This document shows, in pieces, positions 57,337 to 64,000 of a stretch of 64,000 nt of DNA. The DNA is from Euphorbia lathyris (taxonomy: Eukaryota > Streptophyta > Magnoliopsida > Malpighiales > Euphorbiaceae). Position numbers and translations under genes: made by a program. The notes beneath the pieces were generated by a model. It did no database searches. It was not told where the DNA came from and was given only the letters and a program-made list of their open reading frames with translations. The stretch is from contig NC_088915.1 of assembly GCF_963576675.1 (NCBI RefSeq), positions 87,429,501-87,493,500 of the forward strand, in the 5' to 3' direction. Within the stretch, counting starts at the first letter, position 1, and the number at the start of each line of letters is the position of its first letter.

Positions 57337-59369
57337 AGATCTAGTGTGACAAGGGGTTAGGGTGTGACAATGAGCTTATTGTGTGACATAACAAAACTAT
57401 ATAGTTTTGATGATAATTAAAAAGGGCAAGATGGCAAATTTGTAAATAAAATGAAAGAGATGATAGAGAAAATTGTTTTATTTCTTTTCTTTAAAATACA
57501 TTTTTCCGACATCTCTAACATCGTTTTCCAAAAATTTTTATACTATTAGACTCGTCTAAATTATACGGTCATTTTAAGATCCCTGAAGCTCAAGTAAAAA
57601 AAATTCCGGTGAACGGAATTCGGGTGGACGTTTTCCGGCGAGAAAAAAAGTGCCCAGAAAATTCTCAAAAAAATTCAGAAAATGTAAAACATTATTCTAA
57701 GAAACTTTAATTCTTGGGTCGAAGCGTGATTTCTTACGTTTTAGTCCCAATAAAACTTTTTTCTTAATTTTATCCATTTTACATGCTTCAACAATTTGTT
57801 GGGTCAAAACTGTAAGGAATCTCGCTTTGAGCTAAGAATTAAAGTTTCTTAAAATGATGTTTTAAATGTTTTGGAATTTTTTGATAATTTTCTGGGCACG
57901 TTTTTTGTCCTACTTACGTTGTTCCAAATCAGTGTACCATTTGTTCCAACATGATACTTATATTGTTCCAACAGAAAATTGTTTTATTTCTTTTCTTTAA
58001 AATGTATTTTTTCGACATTTCTAATCTCGTTTTTCGAAAAAATTTATACTATTAGACTCATCTAAATTAGACGGTCATTTTAAGATCCCTGAAGTTCAAG
58101 TAAAAAAATTCCGGTGAACGGAATCCGGGTGGGCGTTTTCTGACGAGAAAAAAAGTGCCCAGAAAATCTTAAAAAAATTCCAGAAAATGTAAAACATTAT
58201 TGTAAGAAATTTTAATTCTTGGGTCGAAGCGGGATTTCTTACGGTTTAATCCCAATAAAACTTGTTCCTTAATTTTATCCATTTTACATGATTCAACAAT
58301 TTATTGGGTCAAAACTATAAGGAATCTCGCTTTGAGCCAAGAATTAAAGTTTCTTAAAATGATATTTTACATGTTTTTAAATTTTTTGATAATTTTCTGG
58401 ACATGTTTTTTGTCCTACTTACATTGTTCCAAAGCAGAGTATCATTTGTTCCAAATCAGTGTACCATTTGTTCCAACATAATACTTATATTGTTCCAACA
58501 GAAAAATGTTTTATTTATTTTCTTTAAAATACATTTTTTCGACATTTCTAACCTCGTTTTTCGAAGAATTTTATACTATTAGACTCGTCTAAATTAGACG
58601 GTCATTTTAAGATCCCTGAAGCTCAAGTAAAAAAAATTCCGGTGAACGGAATCCGGGTGGGCGTTTTCTTGCGAGAAAAAAGTGCCCAGAAAATTTTCAA
58701 AAATTTTCAGAAAATGTAAAACATTATTCTAAGAAACTTTAATTCTTGGGCCGAAGCAGGATTTCTTACGGTTTTGACCCAATAAATTGTTGAAGGATGT
58801 AAAATGGATAAAATTAAGGAAAATGTTTTATTGGGACTAAACCGTAAGAAATCCTACTTCGACTCAAGAATTAAAGTTTCTCAAAATAATGTTTTACATT
58901 TTCTGGAATTGTTTTAGAATTTTCTGGGAAGTTTCGGGTTTTTTATCGGAAAACGCTCATCTAACCGCCGGATTCCGTTGATTTGGGACTAAACCGTAAG
59001 GAATCTCTTTTTGAGTCAAGAATTAAAGTTTCTCATAATAATGTTTTACATTTTTTGAGAATTTTTTGGACATTTTTTTCTCACAGAAAAACAGATCGCC
59101 GGATTCCATTCACCGAAAAAAATTTTACCCGAGCTTCTGGGATCTTAAAATGACCGTCTAATTAAGACGAGTCCAATGGTATAAAATTTTTTGAAAAAAC
59201 AAGATTGGCAAAGTTGGGAAAATACATTTTAAAGAAAAAAATAAAACAATTTTTTATTTCCTTTTATTTACAAATTTGCCCCCTTCCCCTGGTTAATTAT
59301 AAAATTGGTCATTGTCACACAATAAGGCTTGTCACACCATAAGAGATGTGTCACACATGATCTGTGTGT
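57334..59369. mobile_element. 2-kb foldback element with GTGTGACA motifs
   Basis: Ends AGATCTAGTGTGACA and (reversed) AGATCATGTGTGACA. Within the first 55 bp of each end GTGTGACA occurs three times at similar spacing. 57400-58790 holds about 2.6 direct copies of a unit of about 515 bp (57465, 57975, 58500) containing TTAGACGGTCATTTTAAGAT; 58790-59300 is an inverted copy. TG repeats lie on both sides. No transposase. Confidence 0.8.
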
Positions 59370-59384
59370 GTGTGTGTGTGTGTT

Positions 59385-59931
59385 TCAGATATTGTTGCAA
59401 TTGAACATATATCAACTTTCTGTAGCGTATTATAAATGTAATAGATGTAATGATAAAGGCGTTAACTCTTAGAGAGAAAGAAAAGAAAAGAGGTTGGACT
59501 AGATGGTATATGCCTTCATATTTTTCGGTATGTATTTAATAAAATTTTGAACTTTTTTTGTTTTGATTTTTCCATACTTACTATTTAACTTATTTGTCCA
59601 ACAACAAGTTTTATTAGAAGTACAACCTTCATTGGACACGTTTCTTACATTTTACAGGAAAGATGATAAATATATGACACAACGAGGAGATTTGAGCAAG
59701 TAAATCATTTGAAATTATTTTATAGTTTGAAAATGATAATACATTATTAATTTGGTTATATCTTAAAGTTATGTTTTTTATTCCTACTAGATTTTTATAC
59801 TTTTTTTTATAAATGAGGAAAACATGTGTTGGTATTTATTGGTGATCAACCTTAAAGACAATAAAACAATCATATATGACATTCTTCTAGCAATGAACCA
59901 ATCAGTTAGAGAGACAAAAACTAAAAAACTG
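59385..59931 (+). pseudogene. Decayed Ulp1 (C48) protease domain, three exons
   Basis: Exon pieces: to 59512, INVIDVMIKALTLREKEKKR then GWTRWYMPSYFS with donor GTATGT; 59654-59699, KDDKYMTQRGDLSK after TTTACAG; 59791-59931, ILFFINEENMCWYLLVINLK then DNKTIIYD, donor GTAATG. The last fits the Ulp1 His-box (HWYLLVI-like), with Cys where the catalytic His is expected, and the Asp in IYD is kept. A TAG lies upstream in the first piece. It would cleave SUMO-like proteins if active; it is not. Confidence 0.6.
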
Positions 59932-60019
59932 GTAATGTTGTAATGAATTTATTGCATTAATAAATATTTACTTTATTTTTCTATTTTTGAGCATTTACTA
60001 TCATAATTAAAAATAGTAA

Positions 60020-60491
60020 TTGTTGTTTTTTCCTTGAGAGAAGTTTTCTCTCACTTGAGTTTTCTCCTTGAGAGAAGTTTTCTCCTTCTTTCATTAGAGA
60101 AGTTTTCTCCTTCTCATGGGAGCTATGGTTTTCTCCTTCTCGTGGGAGCTACGGCTTGTGGTTTGGTTATTTTGAGGTTTGTTTTCTCTCTCTCAGAACT
60201 GTCTTCTCTCTCTCAGATCTGTCTTCATTCTATCTCGGATCTATTCTCTCTCTCAGATCGATCTTCTCTCTCTCAGATCTGTCTTCTCTCTCTCAGATCT
60301 GTCTTCATTCGATCTCAGATCTATTTTCTCTCTCTCAGATCTGTCTTCTCTTTCTCAGATCTGTCTTCTCTCTCACTCTCTCAGATTCGTCTTCTCTCTC
60401 TCAGATCTGTCTTCATTCGATCTCATATCTGTTTTCTCTTTCTCAGATCTATCTTATCTCTCTCAGATCTGTCTTCTCTCTCGCAGATCTG
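60020..60491 (+). repeat. LINE 5' region with AGATCTGTCTTC minisatellite
   Basis: 60030-60150 repeats GAGAGAAGTTTTCTCC. 60178-60491 is an array of TCTCTCTCAGATCTGTCTTC variants, about 15 units with some of 33 bp. It precedes ORF1 directly and probably is the 5' UTR; long frames through it are repeat translations. Confidence 0.7.
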
Positions 60492-62699
60492 ATGGCGAAA
60501 GACAGAGAAAGAGAGAGACCTAGGGTTAGGCGGACCTTGGAGGGGGGCGGTGATGGCGGAAATTTCGATCTTGGTGAGGCGGATCGGGCGGCTGGGGTAG
60601 GGCGGGCGTCGGATCTAGTGCAGGATGGAGTGTCGGCTGGTGGCGTTGTGGCTTCGGCAGGGGATGCAAGGGAGAAGAGGGGGCATGGCGAGCGGGTGAG
60701 GGACTGCTCCCGGGAGCGGCGTCGGGGGGCTTGGCAAGGGTCCGATGGGTTAGATCCGGCAGGTTGCAGTGCCGGTTTAGGGGATTGGGGGGCTGGAGGG
60801 GCCTGGGATCGTGGGGACAAGGGCGTGGCGCCTGGATCGGTTGCCTTGCTTGCAGATCCGGCTGGGACGCATGCGGCGCCACTGGAGGGGGATTCATCGG
60901 CAGGGAGGTTGGACGAGCGGTGCCCTGTGCCTGGGGCAGTGGTTGTAGGATGTTTAGGGGGTGGGCGCATGGGATCGGGTGACGCGGTTGCCCGCCCCTT
61001 GCTCCCTGCGATCCCGGATGGACAGGTGGGCAAGTTGCCGCCTGCGGACTGTGCGGCGCCTGTCCTCCCTACCGATGGCGCTGGGCACCGCAGGGGGCCT
61101 GCCGATGCTTAGGCTGGGCGTTGGCCTGGTTTTTCCGGCATTGTGCCTGACATTGATTGTCCTATTCCGGTCAGTGCTGGGCAGGCTGAGGTTGCTTTTG
61201 GGGGGCAGGTTGCCTCGAGTCAGAGCCCTTTTGAAGTTGGGCATGATATTCAGGGACAGGGGAACATGGCCTCCCCCAGGACTGCAGTTGGCAATAACGG
61301 GATAGGTAAAGGGTCTTGGAAAGACACTGTTATGGGAGTGGTTGAGGAGGAGCTCTGCTTTGAGAAAGTGGAGATGGTAGGGGATTCTGCGGATCTTTTC
61401 TCTGATTCGGACGAAGAGGATGGTGTCCAGGATGATCCTCTTTGTCCGGTTATTAGACTGTCTTCGGAAGAGAAGAGGGAACTCAGAGAGAAGTGGAAGG
61501 TGTCTTTGATAGTTAAGGTGTTGGGGAAGAGGATCAGCTTTAATTATTTTGCCCAAAGGATTCAAGTCCAGTGGGCTAGGAAAGGGAAAGTCAGTATTAC
61601 TGACCTTGAAAATGACTTCTATGTCATCAAGTTTACTAGAGTTGAGGATTACAATACTGTGATCAAGGGGGGCCCATATATTATTTCCAACCACGTTCTG
61701 GCTTTACGGCCTTGGGTTCCTAATTTTAATCCCCATGATTCTACTGTTAACAGGATTTTGACTTGGGTTAGGTTTCCGGGCCTTCCCATTGAGTATTACA
61801 GTGAGAAATTCCTAAGCAAAATAGGAGGCATGGTTGAGAAGGTCCACCATATGGATAAGACTACTATTGGTGCTATTAGGGGCAAGTTTGCTAGGGTTTG
61901 TGTGGATGTGGATCTTGCGAAACCCTTATTATCTAAGTTCTGTGTTCAGAACAAGGTGTTCTTTAAAAAATATGAAGGCTTACATAACATTTGTTATGAT
62001 TGTGGCATTTATGGTCATTCTCAGGAAGGTTGCCCCAAAAGGGAGAGTGTTTTGAATGAGACTGTTATGGAGAGTGGGAGTATTTCTGTAGGTAACCAAA
62101 GAAATGAAGGAAACTTCGGTCCTTGGATGGTAGCTAAACGGACTACTCGTCGTAGAACTCAGTCTCCTATTATGCAGAATCTTCCTCCTGATATTATCAA
62201 GAAGGGGATTTCCGCTCCTTCTAAGCCTATGGCTGCCCCTAGTGTGAAGGAGAAGCCTATCCCCAAGGCTAGGGAGGAGGCTGGTACCAGCTTAGCTCTT
62301 AGGTCTGGCTCTAGGTTTGGTGCCCTATCTATTGAAGACGTTCATGAGCCTGTCCAGGGAGATGAGCTTATGGAACACAGTTTGCCGGGTCTGGAGTCTG
62401 TTGTGTCTTCTGAGCTAGTGGTTGATTCTGTTAATCCCCTCTTTGCTTCCAAGAATGAAGCTCAGGGGGGGCCCCTAGTTCAGGCGGCCCGAAAGATGAA
62501 GGAAACTAATGAGGGTAGTTCTTCTATTCTTACTGGTGGACCTGGAATTGGGAATCCAATGGGGGTTATTAAACCTGGCTTGAAAAAGCCAAAGGGCAAA
62601 CAAAAAAGCATCCAGAATTCCTTGGCTTTTTCAGAGAAGAGGGGACCTGCGGGTACCTCGGTGAGGCTCTCAGGAGCCCCTAGTAAATACCTGGCTTAG
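60492..62699 (+). pseudogene. LINE ORF1 (DUF4283 and zinc knuckle)
   Basis: ATG at 60492 (MAKDRERERPRVRR). One frame runs 735 codons with a single TAG at 61110. The N-terminal 200 codons are GC-rich and Gly/Arg/Ala-rich. The middle has ISFNYFAQRIQVQWARKG, DFYVIKF and LTWVRFPGLPIEYYSE, typical of DUF4283 RNA-binding proteins of plant LINEs, then a zinc knuckle CYDCGIYGHSQEGC (about 61993-62034). ORF1 binds LINE RNA and forms the particle. One stop apart, it is intact. Confidence 0.85.
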
Positions 62700-62730
62700 G
62701 TAGGTTGGTGCGGTCAGTCTCCTCCTTTCT

Positions 62731-63360
62731 ATGGACTTGTTGTGCTGGAATGTTAGGGGTGCGGCTAGCAAGGCTACCCGTATCCATATTAATGACCTAA
62801 TTAAACAGTTTAACCCCTCGTGTTTTGCTTTACTGGAAACTAAGATTAGTGGAGAGAAAGAAGATGAGGTGGTTAATAAGTTTAAGAACTGGAGGTGTGT
62901 TAGATCGGAGGCTACTGGCCGAGCTGGTGGGATCTGGCTTTTCTAAAGGCCAGATCGGATTCATTTTGATGTTATTAGTATCGATAAGCAGTTCATTCAC
63001 TGTAAAGTGAGCATTTCTGGTATACTCCCTTCTTGACTACCCTTGTGTATGCTGATCCGATCTTAGTTAATCGCAAACGGCTGTGGGAGATCCTCTTTTC
63101 GATGAGTGGCAGCATCTCTGAGCCCTGGTTTATTACAGGAGACTTTAATGATATTGGCCTTATGAGTGACCAGAGAGGAGGTTCCAATCATTATGTTAAT
63201 CGCTGTCTTCACCACAAAAATAATATGGATTTATGTGGGCTTTCCGACTTGGGGGCTTTGGGTCATAGATTCACTTGGAAACGCAATAGTACCTTTGTTC
63301 GTTTGGACAAGGTCTATGCTAATGTGGCTGCCCTGACTTCTTTCCCTGAGTGTTCTATTT
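62731..63360 (+). pseudogene. LINE ORF2 endonuclease domain
   Basis: Starts MDLLCWNVRGAASKATR; LLETKIS gives the metal-binding glutamate; FITGDFNDIG is the D-x-N box; TWKRNSTFVRLDKVY follows. A TAA at 62944 and a shift near 63030 break it, and another shift near 63360 precedes the RHSDHCPI box. It would nick target DNA for target-primed reverse transcription. It starts 31 bp after ORF1 ends. Confidence 0.85.
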
Positions 63361-64000
63361 AAATCTTCTGTTCCGTCATTCGGACCATTGCCCTATTTTG
63401 TTTAGACTTTTGAGAGGCAACCGGCCTAGGGGGAAGAGACCGTTCCGGTACCAGCTGGCGTGGGAGTCCCATCCTAAGTTTAAGGAGTTCGTCCAAGATA
63501 ATTGGAAACCTCATTCGAATGTCCTGCAAGCTTCTGAAGGGTTCAGGAAGAAGGTGCTTGGTTGGAATAAGAATGTCTTTGGGCACATTATTAGAAGAAA
63601 GAATAAGTTGTTAAAAAGGATGGAGGGCGTTCAGCGTAGGTTGGATGTGAGGTTTGATCACAGTTTAGATGGCCTCCTTAGAACCCTTCAGAAGGAGCTG
63701 GAAGCTGTGCTTAGGCAGGAGGAGCTTCTCTGGTTCCAGAAGTTTAGGAAATCCTGGATTAGGGATGGGGATCGTAATACCAGGTACTTCCATCTGTCTA
63801 CTATGATCAGGCGGCAGAGGAATAGAATTGAGGCTATCAAAGATTCTGATGGGGAGTGGGTGTATGAAGATGAGGTGATTCGGAATTTGGCTCTGGAGTT
63901 CTATAAGGAGCTTTTCAAAGAGGATCCTGTTCAGCTGGAGAGAGCTCACTCTATTGCTACCTTTCCTTTGATCAGTGAGGATATCAGTCAGAGTGCCTTT
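63361..64000 (+). pseudogene. LINE ORF2, endonuclease end to RT start (cut by window)
   Basis: RHSDHCPILFRLLRG ends the endonuclease; RPFRYQLAWESHPKF, then RDGDRNTRYFHLSTMIRRQR and the connector before the RT domain. It is open to the window edge. The palm and YADD-type box lie outside. Confidence 0.85.

Noticed and set aside
60034..60523. Long plus-strand frames rich in Ser/Leu
   Set aside because: Three overlapping frames all translate the AGATCTGTCTTC minisatellite.
60449..61694. Minus-strand frames opposite LINE ORF1 (up to 246 codons)
   Set aside because: Proline- and arginine-rich shadows of the GC-rich ORF1; the plus strand has the conserved domains.

Overview
The window is nuclear DNA of a flowering plant, most likely a eudicot. 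It is AT-rich, consists almost entirely of nested transposable elements, and shows plant LTR retrotransposons, plant L1-type LINEs, Mutator and hAT terminal-inverted-repeat elements, a tRNA-like SINE head and GT-AG introns. I found no intact host gene, tRNA, rRNA or CRISPR. Almost every coding segment is an element protein or a decayed gene.

Layout. 1-1097: an old LTR-like repeat, with a second copy at 53414-54420. 1098-9985: a Ty1/copia element on the minus strand with a perfect 5-bp target duplication, split by a 2.7-kb chimeric insert (repeat plus LINE piece) that is flanked by a 329-bp duplication of the copia protease region. 9986-25050: tandem, rearranged copies of a multi-copy unit carrying a plus-strand coding segment (P) facing minus-strand exons (M1, M2) and a minus-strand promoter/5' UTR-like block. 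A copia LTR-gag remnant, a 1-kb Mutator-like element, MITEs and a LINE tail interrupt it. 25051-33839: a young Ty3/gypsy element of Tat type on the minus strand, carrying a four-exon antisense gene. 33840-43110: the rest of the unit broken by the gypsy, a second LINE-bearing segment related to the insert in the copia, and another copy of the unit. 43111-51400: SINE head, a long LINE 3' part, a second copia LTR-gag remnant and the last copy of the unit. 51400-59950: a decayed Ulp1 (C48) protease-like gene in pieces, broken up by a hAT element, the LTR-like repeat with a Mutator-type MITE, and a 2-kb foldback element. 60020-64000: the 5' part of a plus-strand L1-type LINE (ORF1, endonuclease, start of RT), cut by the window edge.

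How the parts relate. Nesting gives an order of events: the P/M unit and the Ulp1-like gene are oldest, LINE tails and DNA elements came next, and the gypsy is recent (3 differences over 320 bp of LTR). Several junctions carry 4-bp microhomology, and long near-identical tracts join distant copies, so end-joining repair and gene conversion or segmental copying shaped this locus as well as transposition. Protein assignments come from motifs read by eye; no database search was possible.
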